Shown here: positions 11,310-21,894 of the stretch, one piece after another
How positions within the stretch are numbered: the first letter of the stretch is position 1
Layout of the letters: the number at the start of each line of letters is the position of its first letter
From: Daphnia carinata
Taxonomy: Eukaryota; Arthropoda; Branchiopoda; Diplostraca; Daphniidae
Length of the DNA: 64,000 nucleotides
Reading direction: 5' to 3'
NCBI RefSeq assembly: GCF_022539665.2
Contig: NC_081338.1
Location: forward strand, 4,153,679-4,217,678
Made by a program: the position numbers and the translations under genes
The notes under the pieces: generated by a model
Databases searched by the model: none
The model's input: the letters and a program-made list of their open reading frames with translations, nothing else
Told to the model about the DNA's origin: nothing

Positions 11310-14300
11310 GGTTGGAAGTATGCTCCGGGGACGCTCTGTTAGACCAGCGTACCGCCTCTACTTGCTGTTGCTCGTGGCTGTTGTTGTTGCCTGGAACATG
11401 TGCAGGAGGAGGGACATAGGACCGAATGGAATTTGTTGGAAAATAAAACAAAAAAAAAAAAAAAAAAAAAACCCACAACAGAAGGTGCATAAGACACCCG
11501 AGGACCGATGATCTTTTGTCTACGTATACCTATGTGGTTCCTATGCCACGGCGCGGCCGACGGCGCAATCGGCATCGCGACGCCACCATATTGGCCAACT
11601 GCCAGGTTCTTCTCATACACGAAAAAAAAAAAAAAAAAGTAGGAGAAGGTAACCTAGTAAGAACCGATAGCAAACCGGGCAAAGTTTTTGGCGTTTTATT
11701 AACAATTAGCGGTCGTCGTGTAGAAGAAGAGTTACCCACCTGTTGGACGCGGCTGACCGGTGCTCTTATGTGTTGTGTAACTCGACAAATAGGGATCTGT
11801 GCACAGCTTCAAAAAAAAAAAAAAGAACTCTAACGGCACAGGCACTTACACCTTCTCTTAAAAAAATTCAGTTCCCTGTCGTTCTTCTCGTTTCTGAGTG
11901 ACATCTTTTTCCGCCATCCGTTCAAAGCGGCACACGTGATTAATAACTACCATCTATCGTTAGTCATCGTCTTGATTCTACCTAATTTCTCATTTGTGTT
12001 TTTTTTTGCCGCAAGATTTTTCTTCTGTTTTTTATCGGAAAGTTCCAGGAAATTATTTTCATACCCCCCAAACGCATTTGAGAAAACAGATCGTAAAAAA
12101 TGAAATTAACCCCAAAAAAAGGTAAAAAAAAAACTAGGCCTGCTGCTAATTTCCTTTTACTATTTTTGCTTGCGTTTCTATTGAGAATAATCAGCATTCT
12201 ATGTACGTGAAATGCATAGGCCCATTCTTTTTAAATTATTAGGTTATGACTCCCTTTCATCTTTAGTTTATTAGAACCTATTTTATTTTTGACTAAAACT
12301 AAAGCATTTGGTCGTGACGTAACAGTTTTATTGAGTAATCATATACTCCTGCCATTGTGTCAATTTTTCGCTTTCCTCAATTTGATGCGGATAATCGAGG
12401 GTTACGATTTAACCAGAAGATGAGAGGCAATTTCTCGCCAGCAGCGATATATCTTCGTTTATTGGGGGAGAACAATTTAGTTTTAGAATGAGCATTTGGT
12501 GAAAGCAAAAAGACCAAGTGAACATACGCGACTTGTCTTTTCTCTTTCTCACAGTCGATTCGTCGATTGTCTACTTTAAACGACCAACTGTGACGCAAAC
12601 AAATATTATTCTCTTTGTAGATGCCTACAACCTTTAAATTATGGATACGAGTTTGGAACATTTTCCCTTTTCACCTGGAAAGTTTTCGTTAGGCTCGAAC
12701 GACAGATTTCTAACTCTGGAGCATGTGCGTGAAAGGTACCCTCAAAATTTTTAAAGAAAACCTTTTCCGTTACAATGAAACGGGCAAACCATTAAAACTG
12801 ATGAAGCAGTATCTTTTTTCCACTTAAATATTTTTGGACGTCATTTGGCAACACGGTGCTTATTTTTTAATGTCACGTCGCCTGCTTTTGGTTCTGTTCG
12901 CTTCCTTCTTTCTAGATGCCAACTTGTCTAAAAAGCGTGTAAAGCCGTTAGATTTCTTTTTTGTTTGCATTCTTCTCTGTTCGAATAAATATCGATTTTG
13001 CATGATGGATTCCTGTCCTGAAACTGAGACAACCGCTTCCGTTCACCCATATTGCACGATAGAGCTGGAGGCACTGGCTGGATACCGGTATGTAGTTGCT
13101 AGTTTTCACTCCATTGGCGAGGTCGTTTAACTGTTTCCTCTTCTTTATTAATCATCATTCTCCCGCAGACGGGGAAGATCTCTCCAAAAGAAAGCTCATG
13201 TGGCTTAGGGGTATGTGGTACATCTGTCATGTGCGTGGAATATCTTGAGTACTTCATCACCAACTCCCACCTTAAATAGCCATTAATGATGACGGGGATA
13301 TTTTTATAATTCTCACCTCTCACCAGTGGGTATAATTTGTTGGTTTCCCCTTAAAATTCCTAGTCATTTTCATGCCATACTGGCACACTTGTAAATACTT
13401 GTCTCTTGTGCACTTAGTCATGTGGTGTACTTTTACGTGCCATGTGATTGTGATTTAAGGGTTCAAAGCAAGTAATATACTAGGAGAACATTTCAACCCT
13501 TCATTTTGAAACAAAAGGCAATTGTGTAGTATTTGCCTAAGAAAACAGAAAAGAACGAAATAATTCGCATCGATTCATCTTTTTGACGTTTGATGTGTGA
13601 TGGGAAAAGCAAGTGGACCACATTCATAGGTTCATTAGCTACCTGTGCCATATGATGAACAGTTAAAAAAGGAAAAAGAAGAAGAAGACAAGTCGGCGTG
13701 AAGAAAAGTAACAAGCCTACTAAAGGCACCGTAATGATAACGCCAACGACTGAACGAGCTCTTTATACGAGCCGTTAACCCCATTGGCGTCGGTCCCTTT
13801 TGGTTTCTTCCCCCGTCCATGTTTACATTGCCATCCTGTATCGCTGTCCGTCTTTTGCTAAGCTCGTCTGACTCTTTTTTCCCTTGCCGTTTGCCGCTGA
13901 AAAATTTACTGCATTTCATGATACAATTTCCACAGCAGGATGACTGTCAGGTGGAAACCCGTTTGCCGTTGAACGGCTGAATTCTATTATTTCTCTAAAA
14001 AAAAGGAAAAGAAAATTGTCATTGACGTACGGTGGTAAATGACGTAAATTCATATGTTTTTCTTTTTTTTTCTTTTATTTAGAACTCCCACATCGGTCAT
14101 GTGGCAAGAATTATTCGGATTCCATTCAACCAGTGACGCCAAGAATCTTTAACCGTACGAAAATTCCAGCGAATGTTTCGCTATACTCCGCATAGGACTA
14201 ATTACCAGCAGCAAAACCAAGGTTGGTTTACCTTCTTTTTTTTTTTTTAAGTTAAGAAAAGAAGACGAGAAAATACGCGTTATGGTGGCAGATGTGAGAT

Positions 14301-14966
14301 AGACACAAAGGGTCTCGTTGCTCGGTGAATGATCCAAGTGCTATGAGCTCTGGCCTGGTTTTGATTTTTTCTCGCTCATGCTCTCTGCGGCGCCGTCATA
14401 CATCACGTCAAGTGTAACGATACATGGCCACTGGTCAAATAGCCAAACGCATTTATTCCGGTACCTGGTAGCTATCTAATATGTATAGGATCCATATCGT
14501 ATCGTTGGCATTATTTATTTTCCATTTCAACCGCGGATTTTCGTGTGGTATTTAATTTTTTTCACACATTTTCAGACAATAAGTTAGGTCAAACTAAATG
14601 TTAAGAACCTTTGCAATTTTAGATTTCCGCCCAAGAAAAAAAAAAACGACTGGGGGGTAGGACAGTGGTCTAACACCTCAGCATGCTCATCCAATCCATC
14701 ATCGCGCTTTCGGCACATAATACGTCCCATGTGTTGCGAACCTCTGAACACCTCAATCACGAGAAGCCCTCCCCCCCTTGATGATTACGACACCTAATCC
14801 GCCTCAGGTATTACATTCGATTCCATCTGCTGCCACGACGCGTTAGAAAATGCTAGAATGATAATCAAAGTTACTAGCACTGGGGACTAATAACCAGTAA
14901 TCAATATGGTTGGCTTATTTTTACGGACGCCGAAAGGGAAAGATTTTTTCTTCGTTTCTTGCGTGA

Positions 14967-15012
<46 letters not shown>

Positions 15013-16324
15013 CATCTATCCTCAATCAGCGCTCATATCGACAACCACAGCAGGAGTAGCCCGTTTATGTTTTACTATCTGGTCAGTGTCAGTTCACTTG
15101 CGGATGGACCTCCTAACCTGTTTTTCTTTTTTCGACTCTCCACCCGATTCTGCAAAACTTGCTGTCGTATATAGTGGCTATAAGATAACCATATGTCGCG
15201 TGTATTCGTCCGCTCTCTCCGCTTAGTGTACATATTTAGTATATTTTTTTCTTTCTTTTTTAAAGATAATGTAAAATTAACATCCACTGTGATTTACGTT
15301 CTCACCTTAATCGCCCAGCGCTGCGCTTACCGAATGAAGTAGGCCGTGTGGTTGCTTCATTGGGAAAGTTTGCCCTCCTTTGAATAGTTCCATCAGTGGA
15401 CTTGTTAGCAGCGAAGACAATTGGTCAAACTGCTGCTATATATCCACTGACATAGGCACATTTATGTTCACTATATCTACATACGGTATTTTATTAGGAG
15501 CCGGCCAAATAATTTCTAGAGGAGGAGGCGACCAACCTCATCATCAACATCTGTTGCTGTGGCCTAGCTTTTGTTTCGGGCCAAGGGAGAGCGAGAAAAA
15601 AAGGTATTCTTTCTTATTCTTTCAAAGATAATCACAATGATTTGCGATGCTCTTGTTTGACGTTTTACGAGCAGCTGACACGGTTACGTCGTTTTCTAGT
15701 TCTGGGAAGCCATTCCTCGTGTTTTTGTTTAGATGCGGGAGTTCGTTTTTATATTACTTCCGCGTTAATTTTCTCCCTCCACCTCCTCTTAAAAAAAAAA
15801 AAATGTAAACAAACAGAATAACAAAAAAAAAAAAAAAGACAAAATACCGGAAATGTTGGGCAACGATATCTATTTTGTATTACCATGAATTAACAGAGGA
15901 AGAGGAAAACAAGAAAGTCAGCGGCAAGGACATAAAATAGTCAAATCAATGCAACACAAGACACACACACAAAAAAAAAAGAGACAAAGTTGAAACGATG
16001 AACAACCCTGGTATACTCGATCGCGCCGCGATCGTTTTCCAAAAAAATCAGAATTTGGTTACGAAAAATATGCCCCCAAACACACTGAAACCACACTGTT
16101 ACAATAAATCGTTCTTACGTAATTTTTTTTTCTTGTTTACAGGATCCTATACGACCATTTCCTGTGTGGCGAGTTAATGTATGTGCGCGACCTAAAATGC
16201 GTCCATTGGTTGCGAAAACAAATGCAAGGAAATCTCAGCTGCATCATGATTATTTTTGTTTGTTTGCTGTTTGGTTCTGAAAGGATTGTAAAAGTAAAAA
16301 AATCCTTACAAGAACAGCAAACAT
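11310..16324. other. Gene-poor intergenic stretch
   Basis: No gene is supported here. Reading frames are short, interrupted and of non-coding composition, with many homopolymer runs (for example an A-run near 11450-11470). An (AT)n microsatellite lies at 14971-15010. The part just upstream of 11310 probably holds regulatory DNA for the proline-rich gene. A small perfect inverted repeat (CGATCGC/GCGATCG, three-base loop) lies near 16019-16035. Confidence 0.5.
14971..15010. repeat. (AT)n microsatellite
   Basis: About 20 uninterrupted AT units. Confidence 0.95.
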
Positions 16325-16330
16325 TTTATT
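16325..16330 (-). terminator. Poly(A) signal for the PPM1D-like gene
   Basis: TTTATT on the plus strand reads AATAAA on the minus strand, about 250 bases past the PPM1D-like stop codon and 45 bases past the stop of the candidate alternative terminal exon at 16375-16446. Confidence 0.6.
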
Positions 16331-16374
16331 GGCGTCAAATGTCGATATTTTCTTAAAAAGGAAAAAAAAAAAAA

Positions 16375-16446
16375 TTACGGAGTAACAACGTATCCCATCT
16401 GGCGAGCGGTTTTAGCAACGAGCCCATCCAATTGTTTTGGTTCAAA
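16375..16446 (-). other. Candidate alternative terminal exon of the PPM1D-like gene
   Basis: On the minus strand a pyrimidine-rich acceptor (GTCTTTTAG) is followed by a 23-codon open frame in phase 0, from FEPKQLDG to GYVVTP, then TAA, then AATAAA 45 bases later. PPM1D-like exon 5 ends in phase 0, so splicing 17498 to 16446 would stay in frame and give a shorter protein lacking the last catalytic aspartate. Open frames this short arise by chance, and the segment also lies in the predicted 3' untranslated region of the main isoform. Confidence 0.35.
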
Positions 16447-16576
16447 CTAAAAGACGAGCGAAGAAGTAAAAGAAATAATAACTGGCGAGAGGGCTCTGTA
16501 CAAAGCGAAATGTGCAGCGGCTTTTTCTGTGTTTCTCAATTTCCTCCCTCAAAACTATTTTTTTTTTGTTTCGCTC

Positions 16577-18627
16577 CTACTTTCTTCTCTTCGTGGGAGT
16601 GAACGACCTGGAACGCTTCCTTCTTAAGTGGATGGGAGTTGTAGTCTGACCGAATCGGAGGTTAAAGGAATCTTGGGAACGCAATGAACGCGCAACTTGA
16701 GGTGAGGTGCCCGATCGAAGAATGCGGTGACTTCTCGGAGACAACGTTGCAACCGGGAGTGACTTGCGACTTCGTTTACTACTGGTACTACTTGCACTGT
16801 TATTACTACTGCTGTTGATGTGATTCTCTGTGTCGCTGGCATTTCTTTCTTCACTAGCCACATCAAGACGAGATCGAGTCATCGGTCTTTTTCGGGATAG
16901 ACAAGCAGGGTCCACAGTAACCATCTTTTTACGGACGCCAACTAACTGAGAGCCCAGCGGCGGTGCGGACGACGTTGAAGCTGTTATCGCCTTCTTGCAA
17001 CTAAACTTGTTGTCTAGGTTCTCTAAGCTGTCGGATGGTGCTATCCGGTTGCGCAGCACCCGAAGAGGTGTAGTTACTTGCGGGGGAGTTGTGTCCACCG
17101 GTAGACTTGTTTCCAGTAAAGCTGGCGGGACTGGTGTAACATCACTCACGACAGGTGCAGACAAAAGGGCAGCTAATTCAGACGGATTGTGTTCGGGTGT
17201 TTGAACGCGCTCTTTCGATGTTTCAATTCCGTTGTCTGAAGTGGGTACGGTAGGAGCGGAATCTGTGGCAACATCTTCCGGTCTGCGCACAGGCATCAGA
17301 AGACCAGTCAGAGGTGGACCAGGTGGATCAAGTAATGCTGTCACTGCCGTACAGTTATCTGCACGCAATTTATTCATCATCCAGTAGTCTAGAGCCGTGT
17401 TGACTAGTCGTTTGGATGGATTCGTCCACGGCTATTAAACAAAAAAAAAAAAAACTATGAATACTATTTCGATCCCAATTTCAATTGCATCTCTTACCAA
17501 TGGTTGATCGGGAGCGGCATGCATTTTGTTTTGCCTATCGATGTGCTGAACTACTTCTACCGCCCTTTGCGGCGGAATCATGTTCCAGAGGCCATCGGTA
17601 CCAAGAATAAGACAACGATGTCGAGAAACATCAATAGTCATTGTGTTAACATCTGGTTCAGGAGAAACAACAAACTGATTCGACGCCGAGTTGAAGCTCC
17701 ATAAATCACCTAGTCGGAATGATATTTTTGATAGTTGGAAAACGATGCAAATGACGCTGACACACTCTGGTTAAACGCTTACCTAGCGAGCGGGCGACAG
17801 CAAGAAAAGGGATTTCATCTATGTGTGTGGATCTAAGAACTGGTCCTTGGTGACCAATTTTTGGTCTATTCCAAACGACTCTTGGAACTCCTGCTTTCCA
17901 AACCACCTTTCCACCTGCTTCTTGTATCCTTCCTATCTCCATTGCTGATTCTGGTTTGTGATCCTGAGTAAGCGGTCGTGCGAGCCACACATTTGAATCT
18001 GGATCCTAAAATAAGTATTCACAAAAGTTAAACTGTTTTTGCAACCACTGGAAAGTGTTCATCATACCTGATACCCAAGAACAATTCCTGAATCTCCAAC
18101 ATGACCAGTAAAAATTTTGCCTCTTCTGATGAATGCTATACTAGCTGTTGTTCCTGATGTACTGGGTAGTCCTGACATGGTCTTGGGCCATGTGTCTATA
18201 TGTTTATAATAAACACTTACAGTTTGAAGATTAATGTGAAACAACCACAGACTACATTACCCAAAACTTTAAACATGGCCTGGTGTGTGGTAAGGAAGCC
18301 CTCTTTGATGGCCTTTAGCACATCTTCGTCATTCTCTGACCAAAAGTAAGGGTTGCTCACAATGTTGTCCATCAAGTGTTCCTTAGCGAATATAGCAGCG
18401 TGTTTGCCTCCGTGTCCGTCGAAAATGCCAAAATAAGCATATTCCAGGTCTTGGCCCTCTTTGGTATGTTGATAAGCAACACTAAAAACATCCTCCATGT
18501 ACTTTCGATCGCCCTGCAAGAAAATCACACAATTTTTAGTGTTTCCCTATCACCGTTGGGTCAATTTATAGGCTACCTGGTCACAATGACCAGTTACACG
18601 TAGATTAACTCCAATTGACGGCGCCAT
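16577..18627 (-). CDS. PPM1D: PPM1D/Wip1-type metal-dependent Ser/Thr phosphatase (PP2C)
   Basis: Nuclear PP2C-family phosphatase; vertebrate Wip1 removes phosphates from p53, ATM, Chk and p38 targets to end the DNA-damage response. Six exons on the minus strand: 18577-18627, 18261-18513, 18068-18195, 17783-18005, 17498-17709 and 16577-17431, giving 573 aa; phases all agree. Motifs in order: [56 protein letters not shown], the Wip1-specific insert [10 protein letters not shown]...[37 protein letters not shown] and RADNCTAV. The metal-binding aspartates of the four core motifs are present. The WPKTM(S/T)[11 protein letters not shown] block and the insert distinguish PPM1D from other PP2Cs. After about residue 310 the tail is Ser/Thr-rich and ends in basic clusters ([14 protein letters not shown]) that look like nuclear localisation signals. 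It is divergently paired with eS24, with start codons about 370 bases apart. Confidence 0.95.
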
Positions 18628-18725
18628 TGTCAAAGAAAACACATGGATTTTGTTGTAAAACTTCTTTTCTAAACAATCACCAACCGAACCGACCCATAAT
18701 AAACGCAACGGAAAAATGGTTTCAA

Positions 18726-18733
18726 TGACGTCA
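18726..18733. promoter_or_regulatory. Palindromic CRE (TGACGTCA) between PPM1D and eS24
   Basis: A perfect CREB/ATF-AP-1 site lies about 100 bases upstream of the PPM1D-like start codon, within the about 370-base divergent promoter shared with eS24. Vertebrate PPM1D promoters are known to be controlled through a CRE by CREB and c-Jun/ATF factors, so the position is suggestive of conserved regulation. Confidence 0.6.
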
Positions 18734-18998
18734 TGAAACAGTTGAAGAACGTGAGGCGTTCTACTAAATTTGGAAAACATTTCACGATTATAATTTATTT
18801 TAAGCTATACCTAACTCTTTATTCCATAATAAAATTAAATATAAATTTTAGAGCCAATGAAATTAAAATTTTTATTGAAAATAAGTTGTTTGCAAAATAT
18901 TTTTAATTCCCAACTGCGTCTCCAGGCAAAAGAAAAAAAACTTGACAACGCTGCACTGTGTTCCTGAGTTCCCATCCTCTTCGCAAAGCGATCCAACA

Positions 18999-20409
18999 AT
19001 GGTAACTATCGTTCCTTTTTCGCATCTCTTTTATTCGTAGACATCCTACCGTTGATTAGCGTTTTTTCCGTTTGAGTATCTTTTTGGTATATCACATAAT
19101 GGTGCGTGATATTTTTTTCTATTAATTATATTGTAAAAATTATGTGTCAGATAAGTGTTTGGGTGCCGACGTCTGTCACACTTAGATTGCCGATGAAATA
19201 TAAGTGTGTGTTGTATTAATTTTATTTTGTACCTGCTAATGTAGGCGGAAGTGACGGCTACCATTCGTACCCGCAAATTCATGACCAACCGGCTTTTGGC
19301 CAGGAAACAAATGGTAAATTGTTAAAAGTATTTGTTGATACTGAGGTTAATCAAAAATGTGCTACGTGTAGGTCGTTGATGTCTTGCATCCCGGCAGATC
19401 GTCCGTCCCCAAGAAGGAGATCGCCGAGAAGTTGGCCAAGATGTACAAAGTGACTCCCGATGTTGTTTCCTGCTTTGGATTCAGGACCAACTTTGGTGGT
19501 GGAAAGACCACTGGATTTGCCCTTGTCTACGATTCCATGGACTTCCTCAAGAAGTTTGAACCTAAGCATCGCCTAGCATTGGTAAGTACTCCCAAGTTTT
19601 CATTTTTTAATTTCTAAACAACTCTTCATTTTGTGAGTAGAAGGGTATGTTCGAGAAGAAGAAGGTATCCCGCAAACAGAGGAAGGAAAGAAAGAACAGA
19701 ATGAAGAAAGTCAGGGGCACCAAGAAGGCGAAGGTTGGAGCTGCTGCCAAGAAGGTACGAGTTTTGTTTCAAAATTGGTTGCTTTGGAATGCCATTGCTA
19801 GAACACAATTTGCTCTTGTAACGTCTTATTTTGGGACTTTGCCCCTAACCCCAATGCCTTCATTGTTGCAAACCCTAATTGAAGTTAAAATTCCTATTGT
19901 AGTCATACTCTAACCTGGGAAAGTTTGCGAAGCCTTTTTTTTTCTGTTTTTATATCCATTATCCAGTTGCACACTGTCTCAAAGAACAGTAATTGTGGGT
20001 TCATCTGCCCTATCACGTTGCTTGCAGCCCTTTTTAACACGCGCACCCTCCAAATCTTTGATACTGGCGTATCGCTTTCTAGTTTTGAAATAATCACAAG
20101 TCATGCTTGCGGTAATTAGATGAAAAGTTCATTCCGTTTGATATAGCAGTATAGTCCGCACGCTTCGTTCATTCATTCATTCGCTATTATCACAAAGTTT
20201 TGGGAAATTTTCTATAACGTTTTCTTAACTATCTCTGGTGGCGGTCTTCTCTCTCTGGGCTATTTCTAAAACTACTACCCAACTCAGAAATAAGCCTTCA
20301 TTCAAAATTGCTTCACGTATGGGGTTTCCTGGTGCGAGGTGTGTTTAGTGACCGTCGGATGGCGATACGTGTTCTAATCTTTGTTTTTCTCTTTCAATTT
20401 CTCCAGTAA
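18999..20409 (+). CDS. RpS24: Ribosomal protein eS24 (RpS24), 40S subunit
   Basis: Structural protein of the small ribosomal subunit. Exons: 18999-19001 (the ATG alone), 19245-19313, 19372-19581, 19641-19754 and 20407-20409 (the stop codon alone), giving 132 aa, the normal length. Recognisable segments are [65 protein letters not shown] and [20 protein letters not shown]. The last coding codons (AAAKK) end at a donor (AAG|GTACGA). The terminal exon begins with TAA directly after a strong pyrimidine tract and CAG at 20401-20406, so the last intron separates the final lysine from its stop codon. Separation of the start codon from the body by an intron is common in ribosomal protein genes. The leader contains a short pyrimidine stretch. 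No AATAAA was found soon after the stop, so the 3' end is uncertain. Confidence 0.95.
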
Positions 20410-21664
20410 GGTGTACCTGTTGTCGTCTGGAATTGTCATCATCATCAAAGATTCCGAGACGCGCCAATACACTCTGCTATTTGCCGGCTGCGAAAAAATT
20501 GTTTTTTATTATTCTTTGCTTCGTCGCGGTAGGGCTTTGACCGTTAATTACAACCAAAGAAGCTACCGCGATGGTGTATTGTTTACGCGCCTTACCAGGG
20601 TTGCATGCCTCGATGCACAAGCCACCACTACTCAACTCCCTTTTAGTAGGATAGTGGGTCGATTCATTCTTTTGTTTTCTTCTTAATTTAAAGACCAGCG
20701 CGCGCGGTCGGTTGACCACAAAATCACCGCCACTGCGACGCAACGGCGGAAAAAAGGTCCCGCGATTTTGTTATATTTTATTCCCACCTTGCTAAAACGG
20801 TATGCACTGACCCGTCCACTTAAAGGAAAAAGCAAGAGAACTAGGTGCAGTTGAAAAGAACGCGCCTAAAGTATGCGATAGAAAGGAATACCCAAGTAAA
20901 AATGAGACCGGTCGGGGTCGACGTTGATTTGACGGCCGTGTCTTGTCGGTTAGGTTCTTTTCGCGTTCAAGGCTCGACCGTAATTTCAAAGGAATGGTCT
21001 GGACGGGAAAGTAGATAGGTGTAAAATTGTCTGGAAACAGTTCATGGGCTTTCCAACAGATTACCAGCTCTGCTTGAAAGATTGTATCGAAAGTTGCTTG
21101 ACAGCAATCGTGCACATTTGCTCAATGGCTGGGAAAAAGGTTTGAATGAATCGAGTCGTTGTTGCGTAAAAAAGAACATTCTTAAAAGCTCGTGATGGCG
21201 GCTCATTCTCATTCAAAACGCGACATTTTTCGCCGTTCGATGAAAGATTGAGTACTGGATTCGTCCGGTTTTATCCGCGCCTGCTCTCGTCAGATGCTGG
21301 TACTGCAGAAGGTTTTTACGAAGTTGACAGTTTTTCTTTTTTTTTTTTTTCTCTAATGGTCATTAAGTCAACATTCTTTTGTTGGCGTCGTTGGAGGGAA
21401 AATCGAGTTGCACACGCCTACGTTGGTGCATACAAACACGTAGATGATGGGAGACGTGATTGTTTGTAAGTTTGGCTGATTGGTTTACATAGATAGGGTC
21501 GATCCCCTTCAATGGGCCGTGACGCAATTTGGGTTATTAGGGAGGGAGGGAGGTTTGGGTGTAGGTTGGCAATCAGTTGGTGTGCAGTGCTTGCGTTTAA
21601 AAGTTGCCGAACCGAATTGCCAGAGGCGTTTCAAAGCATACCTGTTGCAGTGAAGGGGGGGGGG

Positions 21665-21682
21665 AGAGAGAGAGAGAGAGAG
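21665..21682. repeat. (AG)n microsatellite next to a G-run
   Basis: Ten G residues followed by nine AG units. Such tracts can bind GAGA-type factors, but nothing else here marks a promoter. Confidence 0.9.
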
Positions 21683-21804
21683 AACGTGGTGTGCTAGTGA
21701 AGTAAGGTCTAAAGCGACTGTAAAAGTCGACTGCCTGGTCAGTTGTTCGCAAAGCCACGTGAAGAGAAGGACGTACATTTTGCTGTTGGTGTTTCGAATT
21801 GCAG

Positions 21805-21894
21805 TACCTCAACCACAACAAAGTTATTTTCGGAGCCAGTGCTGGATTCGTGATTCTTTCCGCCATTGTTGACTTGATTGACATGGATTATTAA
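21805..21894 (+). other. Possible orphan terminal exon with a hydrophobic reading frame
   Basis: After an acceptor-like GAATTGCAG there is a 29-codon frame starting YLNHNKVIFG and ending DLIDMDY, then TAA. The middle (IFGASAGFVILSAIV) could span a membrane. No partner exon was identified and no family was recognised. It may be chance. Confidence 0.2.

Noticed and set aside
13493-13919. Overlapping minus-strand frames of 78 and 94 codons
   Set aside because: Low-complexity composition, no splice sites joining them, and no recognised domain.
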